A DNA stretch of 43,163 nucleotides from a virus: positions 1 through 43,163 of the IMG/VR virus record IMGVR_UViG_3300050033_000283; one strand, written 5' to 3'. The position numbers and the translations under genes are program-made. The stretch's first letter is position 1. Each line of letters starts with the position of its first letter. This document shows, one piece after another, positions 31,230-39,675 of the stretch. Under the pieces are notes generated by a model. The model saw only the letters and a program-made list of their open reading frames with translations. It was not told the origin of the DNA and made no database searches.

Positions 31230-31526
31230 ATGGAAGACAAGAAGATTATTGAACCTGCAATAAACATTTGCTTGATAAACATGAATGTTACAAGCGTAAA
31301 AAATTTCAACGATTTTAAAAACGATCTTCTTTCGGTTATAAGCGAAATAGCTACAGTGTCAATAACACAATCGGATAAGAAGAAATTATCAATAGAGATA
31401 AGTTCAGCGAAGCCATTGAACTATATAATGGTTTTCGATTACACAACGAAGTATTTCAAGGCATCGGAATCGGCGTTGTTTATTCTTGAGTTAAAATCAT
31501 ATAGGACTCATAATTATGGCACGTAG
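31230..31526 (+). CDS. Hypothetical protein
   Basis: A 98-residue protein two bases after the ligase-like gene and overlapping the next gene by 11 bases. It shows alternating strands and helices (AINICLINMNVTSVKNFNDFKNDLLSVISEIA, KKLSIEISSAKPLNYIMVFDY), suggesting a small alpha/beta domain. No family recognised. Its coupling to both the ATP-grasp-like gene and the tail gene makes it either an accessory of the ligase or a small tail component; nothing in the sequence decides. Confidence 0.55.
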   Translation: MEDKKIIEPAINICLINMNVTSVKNFNDFKNDLLSVISEIATVSITQSDKKKLSIEISSAKPLNYIMVFDYTTKYFKASESALFILELKSYRTHNYGT

Positions 31527-34500
31527 AACCTTTGAGAATAAAAGCCGAGCGCAGAACACTAAAGAGATTTCCCGAATAACGGAAAGCTTTAACGGTGAAG
31601 TGTCAGACCTGCCTGCGAATAAGCTTTCTAATGGCGACATGCTCCAATTGCTGAATGTCGTTTCTTACGGTACATATTTAAAGAGCCGATCAGGAATAAC
31701 GTACAATACCGGAATACCGGCATTAAGTTATTTGAACGTGAGAAATACAGGGGCGTTGTCACAAAGCGGTACAACCTTGACAAGCACAGTGGCTTTTGAC
31801 GGTAACGATACGGGCAAAACAATTGCGGTAAAAACAGCTGGAGCTACAGGGCTTACTTATTCTTTATTGACGATACTACACGTTACGGGCGCAAATACTG
31901 CTACAGTTGACAAGTCGCAAACAATGACCGCGACAGACGGAATAGTTCAGAGGCCGTTAAATGGGTTGTGGTATAACACATATAATACTGCTTTCGTTGC
32001 GCATGTTGAAGATACGCTTTGGGTTTATCAGTCTACAGCATGGATGCAAATGTTTAAGGTTGGACAGGATGGAATATCTGACAGTCAGTCAATTATTCGT
32101 GACCTTGACAATTTGGTAGTAGTTATATGTGACGGCGTTTACAGATTAAATATCGACTCAATGCTTTATTATAAGACGAATATTGACGCTTTATCAAACG
32201 ACATGATAAATACTATTGTATATCCTCCGTTCTCGAATTACGACGGTTCGCCGATGCTTGATACGGGATATGATCGAAGATATACATATACGCAAAGCAG
32301 AATAACGGGCGAATATCCGGCATTGAATGACAGAGGTGCAGCAGGGTATGATTTAGAACATGAAACAGGCAGCTTGCAATTAGGTGACGGGCTTGATTAT
32401 AAGGAAGTGGGGGGAGCGTTCCCGACAGGAAGCACCGGAACAGACACTTTGACAATTAAGCCTAATTTGAAAAATATGATTGTAAAGGGAAATGATACTT
32501 TAACTTTTACGCCTAATAACATTTGGACGAATAATAATTACTATTTCGGTCTTACTGTCAACGGCGTTACTCAAACAATACATTTTACTCCAACTCCCGG
32601 AATGATTGGCGGTTTTATTATTTTGCGAGCTGCAATCTTAGCAGCATTCCCAACTTTAATATTCACAACAGACAGCGTAAACGTAACATTGTTTACAGGA
32701 AACGACACAAGCATATCGTATTTAACAACTCCGGCAACTATACCGGGTGGTGGAGTAGATGCTTCATTGTATGGGTATTTACATGGAGCGTACGATATAA
32801 TTCATACAACTACACCTCCAAGGTTATATAATACCTCTGCAACTTTTTATATAAATCAAAGTTATTGTTTCGATATGATTGTTGACACGATTCAAACAAC
32901 AATTCGGTTTTCAATGACTGATAGTTTAGTAAATAGCAATTTAGTAAGCGCAATCTCAGCAATTTACCCACAGGTTACTACTACTTTTGGTGGGACAAAT
33001 CAAATAACGTTTCAATCGGCTTCTGGCGATATAGGATATTTGCTTTCTACGACTGCCGTACCTGCAGGATTTACGGATGTTTCAGGTTTGAATTACTTAA
33101 ATGGTCAGTCTGTAGTTCAAGGCGCATTATTATCTTCGTCTGGAGCTTCAAATAAATTCGTCAATAATGTTTCCGGTGGCGATGACCCAAATACGCATTA
33201 TTCTATTTACGGAACGGAAGATATTTGGAATGGGACAAGGAATAACAAAGCAGGTGGAGACCCTACGGCTTTTGCATGGCTTGACGACATTCCGTTTATG
33301 AAAGCTTTTAAGGGAAGCTTTTCGTATTATAGTCAGTATAAATACCTTTTGACAATTACTGAAGGAACTTTTCAGGATAAAGATATAGGCCGAATGGTCA
33401 ATATCATTTATACTTACAATGGAAGCAAATATCAGGCAAAAGAAAAGATTGTTGAATTTATAAGCAGTTCACAAGTGATTGTTTCTCATGGAAATGAAAT
33501 TGCAAACGCAAGCACAAATTTAATTAGTGCGTGGCACACTAAAACGATCACGGGAATGTCTGGTACTGCATCTGTAACTTGCTACTCTGTTTTAGGGACA
33601 AAAATATGGTTAGGCACAAGCGAGGGATTATTTTATTCTGCTGATAGTGGCGCAACTTGGAGTGAGATATGGTGGCAAGTTGGTGTAACGCATATAATTG
33701 CCAACGGAATTATTTCAAAAACCGTATCTGGACATGACTATACTTTTATTTCAGCACCTACAAGCGTATCATATTCTGGCTATTGTATTATAGACGAAGG
33801 CGGTGTTAATGGCGTAGGTTCTCCGCATAGTACATGTAAAATAAACAACTTTGCTTTTTATTATATCGGTTCTACGCCTGTAGTGTGTTGTGCAGCTAAA
33901 AACTATTTAGACTATACGCATGTTGGTGTTTATTATTCCGTATTGAATACAACACCTTCTTTTAGCTGGATTTCGTTATCTAACGGGCTTCCTTCTGGAT
34001 ATAATGCGTTGTTATTAGCCTCTGATAGTACCCTTTCGGGAGCACCAACAAAAACTTCTTTATGGTGTACAGTAGGAGAAGAATCCGACGGGTTGCAAAT
34101 GCCATATACTTACGGACTGACCGCAACCGGAATAATCTCGTGGGGGCAAGTGGATTCTGCTTTTGTTACGGACGCATGGAAAGCGGACGTATACGTAAGT
34201 CACTCTCCCAAATTTATATACTACGATCCTGTTTCTGCCAATCTTTTTATATTGCGCCCTAATTTATTATTGAAAAGTGCAAACGGGACGGCGACACCCG
34301 TAGATATATCTTTCCCGGGCACTTGGCTAAAAAGCTTTAATTATTCTTCTGTTTTTATTGAAAATACAAGACTTTTTATTACAACCAATAAGCAAACATC
34401 ACCAGCATATGACGGAGCTGTTTATGTCAGTGACGACATGGGCGGTACTTGGCAAGATTTTCAAAGTTCAACAATAACTTCTCCTTCAGACATAAACGTG

Positions 34501-36513
34501 ATTTTTGCGATTGATGTAAATAACATGATAATCGGAACAAATGGAGCTGGAGCTTATTTATTTAGTAATATAGCTCCTTGCGAAATAGGGTTAAATTCTC
34601 GTTATTTATTCGACAATAACGGCGGTGCGATACTTTCTACTTCAGGCGGGAACACGATTCTAACGGTAATCTATTTATATGACTGTTTAGCGTGGACTGA
34701 AAACAGCGCAACAATCACCCGAACCACAATAGGCGGTGGAGTTGCTTTAAGCAATTATTTGAAAGTTGGCAATCAGGTTTTTTTAAGCGACGGCCAAATT
34801 GGAGTTATAAAATCTTTTCCAAGTGCACAAACCGCTATTCTTGCAGGTGTAACCGCCCCTACAGGCAGCGCAGCAGCGTATTTAACCCTTGGCGTAGCGG
34901 TACAACACGGATACCAAGCCGGAGTATTTACAGCCAACACAGGGCTTTCAGCGGATTATTTTGACTCTTATTGTGACAACTGGACAGATGATGAGGTTTC
35001 GCCAAGAATCGGAGTAATGGGCTTAAAAACGCGATTCATGCGATCACTGCCCGATAGTTCCATAGGTGAGCTTATATCAGGCTTTTTGATTGTTTCCGGT
35101 GGAATTTATTACTATTATTCAGAACTCCCGTTGAATAATTTCTACTTGCTTGGAAATTATAATCCGAATAATCAGGTTGATAAGGTGCTGGAAGAAATAA
35201 CGTGTTTCACCCGTCACCCGTCGCTACTTGGTATTATGACAGCTACAAAATCTTACCAAGTGCAGACGAACCTTGCTATTGACCTTACAGATACGGCAAA
35301 CGGAACGATTGTACGAACACTACCACAAGCCACACTGATTGATGGCAATTGCGGTTGTGCCGGAATTAATGAGCTTGTTGAAGTCGAAGCCGGAACGTAT
35401 GCAGTTTTACTTCCACTTGGAGATATTCGATCATTTAACGGATATACATTTTCAGATTCGTTCACTATTGACAAAATACAGCATAAAATCAACAATTTGA
35501 CTGATAGAACGATTGATTTTGATATTCATTACGGATTAATTGTGAGGGGGACGAATAAAACAACCAGTGTACAGGAAATGTACTACCTTGCGTTGTCGAA
35601 AAGCCTTGTAGTCGGTCAAGGGCAGTTTCAGGGATTACCTTTTGGACAATTTAGCATACATTGGTTGAATGTTGACAATAAGACGTACATGCACGATTTG
35701 ACGTATACTTTTATGGGATTATTGGCGTATATCGACTACGGAACCCAAACAGACGTTGACCAAAACGGCACATTGATCGCGCAGATTTCAGGAGCGATAA
35801 CAACCAAAGATGACACAGGAACTACACAGCACTACTTTATAGAGCACTTGGAAGGGCACGTATACATTTCGCCAGAGCCGGAGACTGCGAGCCTTGCAGC
35901 GTTAAATACGACGGTTTCGGCATTTAACGACATTGGGACTTTGGTTGATACTCAAAGCGGAGTAGTGACGGATATTGACATAAATTATACGTTAAAGGTG
36001 AGAGGCCACAGGATACGGTATCAATTCGCTTTTGATCGCTCTGGTTGGTTATTAACTGGGATTGTAAATTATTACAAAAGTGTCGATCAGCGGAATGCGG
36101 TAAATGTCACAAATGTTGAAAATGTTGGTGAAAATATCGTTGAGTCGCCTATTTTTGGACTTGGACGACACGAGAAGATGTACGATATTTGCAGTGGAAA
36201 TCTTGCGAAAGCACTCGACGCACAAGGGAATATCACGCAGGTTTTACCTAACAGCCTTGCTGATAGATGTACAGGCGCAGATGGATTGCCTTATACCGGA
36301 ATACAGGCTACAGATTGGGCTACGGCAGGAATCGGCGCATTGCTTGACCTTAAAGGACAGAATCTTGATAATTCGACAATCACTTTTTGGGTAAAAGCTA
36401 TTGCCCAAGATCAGTATGTAATTACATACAAAACTTGTGGAGTAAAACGAGGCGGATTAATACTTAAAAAATCCGGGAGCAATTATACTTTAACAGCTAT
36501 TCAATGGACGTAA
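31516..36513 (+). CDS. Large tail nozzle/hub-like protein with Asp-box repeats
   Basis: A 1665-residue beta-rich protein. The N-terminus (about 20-60: ITESFNGEVSDLPANKLSNGDMLQLLNVVSYGTYLKSRSG) resembles the opening of the nozzle and stabilisation proteins of short tails. The C-terminal third has YTLKVRGHRIRYQFAFDRSGW, the strand pair usual near their ends, then a cap of about 120 residues. The middle carries two Asp-boxes, SADSGATW (708-715) and SDDMGGTW (972-979), marks of BNR/sialidase-type beta-propellers, so a propeller domain has probably been inserted. It would close the tail tip and may bind a surface glycan. Fold assignment is inference; size is well above T7 gp12 or P22 gp10. Confidence 0.65.
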   Translation: MARRTFENKSRAQNTKEISRITESFNGEVSDLPANKLSNGDMLQLLNVVSYGTYLKSRSGITYNTGIPALSYLNVRNTGALSQSGTTLTSTVAFDGNDTGKTIAVKTAGATGLTYSLLTILHVTGANTATVDKSQTMTATDGIVQRPLNGLWYNTYNTAFVAHVEDTLWVYQSTAWMQMFKVGQDGISDSQSIIRDLDNLVVVICDGVYRLNIDSMLYYKTNIDALSNDMINTIVYPPFSNYDGSPMLDTGYDRRYTYTQSRITGEYPALNDRGAAGYDLEHETGSLQLGDGLDYKEVGGAFPTGSTGTDTLTIKPNLKNMIVKGNDTLTFTPNNIWTNNNYYFGLTVNGVTQTIHFTPTPGMIGGFIILRAAILAAFPTLIFTTDSVNVTLFTGNDTSISYLTTPATIPGGGVDASLYGYLHGAYDIIHTTTPPRLYNTSATFYINQSYCFDMIVDTIQTTIRFSMTDSLVNSNLVSAISAIYPQVTTTFGGTNQITFQSASGDIGYLLSTTAVPAGFTDVSGLNYLNGQSVVQGALLSSSGASNKFVNNVSGGDDPNTHYSIYGTEDIWNGTRNNKAGGDPTAFAWLDDIPFMKAFKGSFSYYSQYKYLLTITEGTFQDKDIGRMVNIIYTYNGSKYQAKEKIVEFISSSQVIVSHGNEIANASTNLISAWHTKTITGMSGTASVTCYSVLGTKIWLGTSEGLFYSADSGATWSEIWWQVGVTHIIANGIISKTVSGHDYTFISAPTSVSYSGYCIIDEGGVNGVGSPHSTCKINNFAFYYIGSTPVVCCAAKNYLDYTHVGVYYSVLNTTPSFSWISLSNGLPSGYNALLLASDSTLSGAPTKTSLWCTVGEESDGLQMPYTYGLTATGIISWGQVDSAFVTDAWKADVYVSHSPKFIYYDPVSANLFILRPNLLLKSANGTATPVDISFPGTWLKSFNYSSVFIENTRLFITTNKQTSPAYDGAVYVSDDMGGTWQDFQSSTITSPSDINVIFAIDVNNMIIGTNGAGAYLFSNIAPCEIGLNSRYLFDNNGGAILSTSGGNTILTVIYLYDCLAWTENSATITRTTIGGGVALSNYLKVGNQVFLSDGQIGVIKSFPSAQTAILAGVTAPTGSAAAYLTLGVAVQHGYQAGVFTANTGLSADYFDSYCDNWTDDEVSPRIGVMGLKTRFMRSLPDSSIGELISGFLIVSGGIYYYYSELPLNNFYLLGNYNPNNQVDKVLEEITCFTRHPSLLGIMTATKSYQVQTNLAIDLTDTANGTIVRTLPQATLIDGNCGCAGINELVEVEAGTYAVLLPLGDIRSFNGYTFSDSFTIDKIQHKINNLTDRTIDFDIHYGLIVRGTNKTTSVQEMYYLALSKSLVVGQGQFQGLPFGQFSIHWLNVDNKTYMHDLTYTFMGLLAYIDYGTQTDVDQNGTLIAQISGAITTKDDTGTTQHYFIEHLEGHVYISPEPETASLAALNTTVSAFNDIGTLVDTQSGVVTDIDINYTLKVRGHRIRYQFAFDRSGWLLTGIVNYYKSVDQRNAVNVTNVENVGENIVESPIFGLGRHEKMYDICSGNLAKALDAQGNITQVLPNSLADRCTGADGLPYTGIQATDWATAGIGALLDLKGQNLDNSTITFWVKAIAQDQYVITYKTCGVKRGGLILKKSGSNYTLTAIQWT

Positions 36514-37019
36514 TTACGAGAGTGTATATACCAATCGCAACAAGACAAGATGTTCATTTTATGATTAAAAATAGAATCACAGCCCAAACTATTCACCCGG
36601 ACATTGTAATTTGCAATAGTCTTGGCGAAATTAATTCTCAAAATAATTATTCACCTGAAAGAATTGTTGGAGAGGCTTGTAGTAGGAACCTATGTATTGA
36701 TGCTTTTCTACATTCGACCGAGGATGCTTATTTTTTGCACCAATGCAGTGATATAGGGCACATAGATATAACAGATTTTGAACACATGATTAATAAATTA
36801 CAAAGCAATTCTAAGGCTGGAATATGTGAATTAAAATTTAATCAAGATTTAAGCGTTGAAACTATTGCATGTATTGTAATGAGAAGAGAGGTATTAGAAA
36901 AAGGGTTTAGATTTGTAAATAAATATAAAAAATGTTTATGCAAAGAGACTTTTGAAAGCATATTAGCTATGGGTTATGAAAAAGAATATATTACAGGACG
37001 ACTATTAATAATAAGATAG
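36504..37019 (+). CDS. GT-A-like domain protein in the tail block (tentative)
   Basis: A 171-residue protein whose ATG lies ten bases inside the preceding gene. VYIPIATRQDVHFMIKNRITAQTIHPDIVICN opens like a GT-A nucleotide-binding unit. ERIVGEACSRNLCIDAFLHSTEDAYFLHQCSDIGHID follows the pattern of an Arg/Asn helix, then a strand and an acidic motif, although a proper DxD is not present (TEDAYFL, QCSDIG). It may be an inactive or divergent glycosyltransferase-like domain. DNA here is more A/T-rich than in the flanking fibre genes. Placement within the fibre block suggests modification or chaperoning of fibres. Low certainty. Confidence 0.4.
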   Translation: MDVITRVYIPIATRQDVHFMIKNRITAQTIHPDIVICNSLGEINSQNNYSPERIVGEACSRNLCIDAFLHSTEDAYFLHQCSDIGHIDITDFEHMINKLQSNSKAGICELKFNQDLSVETIACIVMRREVLEKGFRFVNKYKKCLCKETFESILAMGYEKEYITGRLLIIR

Positions 37020-37026
37020 AGGTCTT

Positions 37027-38094
37027 ATGTCACAAAAAACGTCTGCTAATACATCTTACGGCGATTGCTACAACTACGGCCAAGTACATATTGAAGCAAT
37101 TTTAGCAGGTTCTGCGCCAAATAATTATACGGTAGAATTTCAATCAGGATACAGAATGTTAATAATGTATCCATTATATGAAACAATTGATGGTCAATCA
37201 GGAGGTTATGCTTGGTTTCGTGCTTTGCGCTGTGAATCTGCAATGGGCAACTATACTATAGCAATAGTTGATACTGTTAATGCAGGGCAGGAGTCTATTG
37301 TTTGGACTGAATATAATGTAACTTTCAATATCGAAGCTGGCGTAACGACTGTTGCTCAAATGTGGGCAGCGGCAGGCGGTGTTACAGGTACGCCGTGGAT
37401 GGAAAATGTTGATGTGGGTACGAATGGTCTTACGGTTGGGACTAATTATTCAGGCTACATGGCAAATCAATTTGTTTTCTATCAGGCAGGTATCGACGGA
37501 TCCACGTTTGGACATGAAACTATAACTTGGAGTAGTAATAAAGTTGTATTTAATATCGAAGGATACGGAATAAATAAAACATGGAGTACTTTGTTTCCTG
37601 TTTCAACATCGGCGATGGCAATTACAGCAGCAGGCGGTGTTACGGGTACGCCGTGGGCAACATTAAGTATTAGGTTCATAGGTACACTGACGGCTCGATC
37701 AGAAACAGCAATGCACGATTTACCTGATTATATTGCAGGCACAGACCCTTGTTTAAACGTAGCAACCCAAGCACTTTCTAATAATTTTACTGACTCCGCA
37801 TATCATTTTGTAAAATTAAACATTATCCGAAATTCCGATACTACCATAACCACAAAATGCACAGTAGACCAAGGCACTGAACTTGTAGTAAATGATGCAG
37901 CCGATTTCCTTGATACGATATTTACAGCTTTATCTATTGCAAATGTGGCTAATTGTTTTTCTGGACAGCCAAGCGTAACGCCAGTGCAGTTTTTTGACTT
38001 AAGAGTGCATAAAGCTGTTTTAGCAGACGCGCAATTGAAATTTTATTATGATAATGTTCGAGCTTCAGGTAATAAGACCTTAACGCAGGTATAA
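37027..38094 (+). CDS. Tail fibre or surface protein with internal repeats
   Basis: A 355-residue beta-rich protein. Two copies of AAGGVTGTPW end similar segments of about 85 residues (around 115-124 and 200-210), each preceded by VTFNIE/VVFNIE and a Trp-containing loop, so the N-terminal half is a duplicated beta domain. The C-terminal half (from about 215) has the strand pattern of a concanavalin/laminin-G-like domain (FTDSAYHFVKLNIIRNSDTTITTKCTVD; FDLRVHKAVLADAQLKFYYDNVRAS), often found in adhesins. GAGG precedes ATG 37027. Likely an exposed fibre or decoration that binds carbohydrate; inference from composition and place. Confidence 0.55.
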   Translation: MSQKTSANTSYGDCYNYGQVHIEAILAGSAPNNYTVEFQSGYRMLIMYPLYETIDGQSGGYAWFRALRCESAMGNYTIAIVDTVNAGQESIVWTEYNVTFNIEAGVTTVAQMWAAAGGVTGTPWMENVDVGTNGLTVGTNYSGYMANQFVFYQAGIDGSTFGHETITWSSNKVVFNIEGYGINKTWSTLFPVSTSAMAITAAGGVTGTPWATLSIRFIGTLTARSETAMHDLPDYIAGTDPCLNVATQALSNNFTDSAYHFVKLNIIRNSDTTITTKCTVDQGTELVVNDAADFLDTIFTALSIANVANCFSGQPSVTPVQFFDLRVHKAVLADAQLKFYYDNVRASGNKTLTQV

Positions 38095-38095
38095 T

Positions 38096-38533
38096 ATGGC
38101 ACAGCCAAGAGTAATAAATACCAAAGATCAGAAATTAGCCTTAGAGCAAATCAAGGCTAATATTACTGATATTTTTATGCTCTTGAATAAGCTCAATACT
38201 GGAAGTGGAAAAGTCACGTCAATAACGGTTTCTGGTGGTAGTGGAATCAATATTGGCAATGGAACAGCAGGAGTAATTGTAAAATGGGACGCTACTGGTA
38301 GAGCACTAAAAGACGCACTCAATGACGGGCAAGGATTTCTGTATAACGACGGCAACGGTAATTTGATTTGGGGAACGCCTGCAACCAGTAATTTTATACA
38401 ACTACCAGAACTTGACTCAACGAAATATCCTATAGCAATCGACGGCGTTATACAGTTATTTGCCGGAACAGACCATAAACCGCGAGTAATGTTCGCGGAC
38501 GGAACTATAGAACAAATTGTAACCACGGATTAA
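38096..38533 (+). CDS. Small tail-fibre-type protein
   Basis: A 145-residue protein one base after the preceding stop. The first 30 residues form a helix (DQKLALEQIKANITDIFMLLNKLN) that could trimerise. Gly-rich turns and strands follow (VTSITVSGGSGINIGNGTAGVIVKWDATG), then NDGQGFLYNDGNGNLIWGTP, a pattern common in phage fibre domains. The end (HKPRVMFADGTIEQIV) resembles short beta prisms. It is probably a fibre segment or adaptor for the following fibre proteins. No catalytic motif. Confidence 0.5.
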   Translation: MAQPRVINTKDQKLALEQIKANITDIFMLLNKLNTGSGKVTSITVSGGSGINIGNGTAGVIVKWDATGRALKDALNDGQGFLYNDGNGNLIWGTPATSNFIQLPELDSTKYPIAIDGVIQLFAGTDHKPRVMFADGTIEQIVTTD

Positions 38534-38537
38534 AAAC

Positions 38538-39674
38538 ATGAAAAAACTATTATTGATAATTGCAATCGCCTCTTGTGCTTTTGGCTATACCGTAAATACT
38601 CACACAGATACGCTTAGAGCAGACAGTATTGTGATTACAAAAACGGCACGAATAACACATTTCAAGGCCGATAGTTCGACTATTTCTGACTCTGCCAAGC
38701 GGTACGACAACCGATATTTGGGACTACACGGCACTTCAGATAGTTCCGTAAAATGTCATATTGCGGATACCGCCTTGCATAGCAACGATACCGTTCGCGC
38801 TTGCTATAAAGCCGATACGTCAAAAGTTTCTGCATACGCAACAAAAGCCGACAGTTCGCGTGCTTCACATATTTCGGATACTGCTTTACATTCAAAAGAT
38901 ACCGTTCGCGCGTCAAATAAAGCGGATACGGTTTTGAAATATATTAATTTGTACTTAGGGATACATGGCACAGCGGATAGTTCGGCAAAATGCCACATTT
39001 CCGACACGGTATTGCATCCAATATTGACAACGGTGAAACAGGGTTCAGGAATTACTGTCACGTCTTCCGCTGATACTTATTTTGTTGCTTTATACACCCC
39101 TCCAGTTATAGCGAGTTTGACAAATACAGTTAATGTGGGATACGCAGGGCAAACGATTACAAGCGCAACCATAAACTGGACTTTGACCGGTGCTAATATC
39201 ACAAATCAGACTTTAACTGATTGTACACCCGCATTGGGTGATCGAACGCACACGTTTACTGGTCTCACCATTACGACTGATAAATACTGGACATTAGCTA
39301 TAACAGATGGAGTAACGCCGACAAGCGCATCGACGTACATTTATTTTTATGTTGAGAAATGGTACGGTACTTCGACAAGTGGAACGCCTGCTGCAAGTGA
39401 TATACAAACAGGAAATACGCATCCTTGGACATATATTTATACTCCTTATAGGGCACAAAGTAGCATCCCAATAACCGGTGGCGGTAACTACTGTTTTTAT
39501 GCTTACCCAGCAGCCTGGGGAGCAGTTGCACTATATACAAACGGATTTTTAACTGTGTGGAATTTAACAACAGTAAGTTTAACAAATAGCTATGGAGACA
39601 CACGGACGTATAATGTTTATACATCTCCAACCCCAATTACAGGAACATTCACATTTACAGCGGTGGCAAATTAA
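38538..39674 (+). CDS. Fibre-like protein with N-terminal signal peptide
   Basis: A 378-residue protein. MKKLLLIIAIASCAFGYT is a typical Sec signal; IASC could be a lipobox, or signal peptidase I could cut after AFG. Residues 25-160 consist of repeated Ser/Thr/Asp/His units (KADSSRASHISDTALHSKDTVRA type) separated by YLGLHGT or YLGIHGT motifs, as in trimeric fibre shafts. The C-terminal half is a beta sandwich-like adhesin part (IASLTNTVNVGYAGQTITSATINW) ending with Gly/Tyr-rich strands. A 172-bp stretch is duplicated in the next gene. A signal peptide on a virion fibre is unexpected, since assembly is cytoplasmic; it may instead be an exported receptor decoy. It starts four bases after the previous stop, without a strong ribosome site. 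Confidence 0.65.
   Translation: MKKLLLIIAIASCAFGYTVNTHTDTLRADSIVITKTARITHFKADSSTISDSAKRYDNRYLGLHGTSDSSVKCHIADTALHSNDTVRACYKADTSKVSAYATKADSSRASHISDTALHSKDTVRASNKADTVLKYINLYLGIHGTADSSAKCHISDTVLHPILTTVKQGSGITVTSSADTYFVALYTPPVIASLTNTVNVGYAGQTITSATINWTLTGANITNQTLTDCTPALGDRTHTFTGLTITTDKYWTLAITDGVTPTSASTYIYFYVEKWYGTSTSGTPAASDIQTGNTHPWTYIYTPYRAQSSIPITGGGNYCFYAYPAAWGAVALYTNGFLTVWNLTTVSLTNSYGDTRTYNVYTSPTPITGTFTFTAVAN
38808..38979 (+). repeat. Direct repeat, copy 1 of 2
   Basis: A 172-base segment that recurs at 40411-40582, 1603 bases downstream, with no length change and only scattered, mostly third-position differences. Both copies lie in the same frame of two adjacent fibre-like genes and encode the KADTSKVSAYATKAD...YLGIHGTAD block with identical residues. 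Confidence 0.9.
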
Positions 39675-39675
39675 T

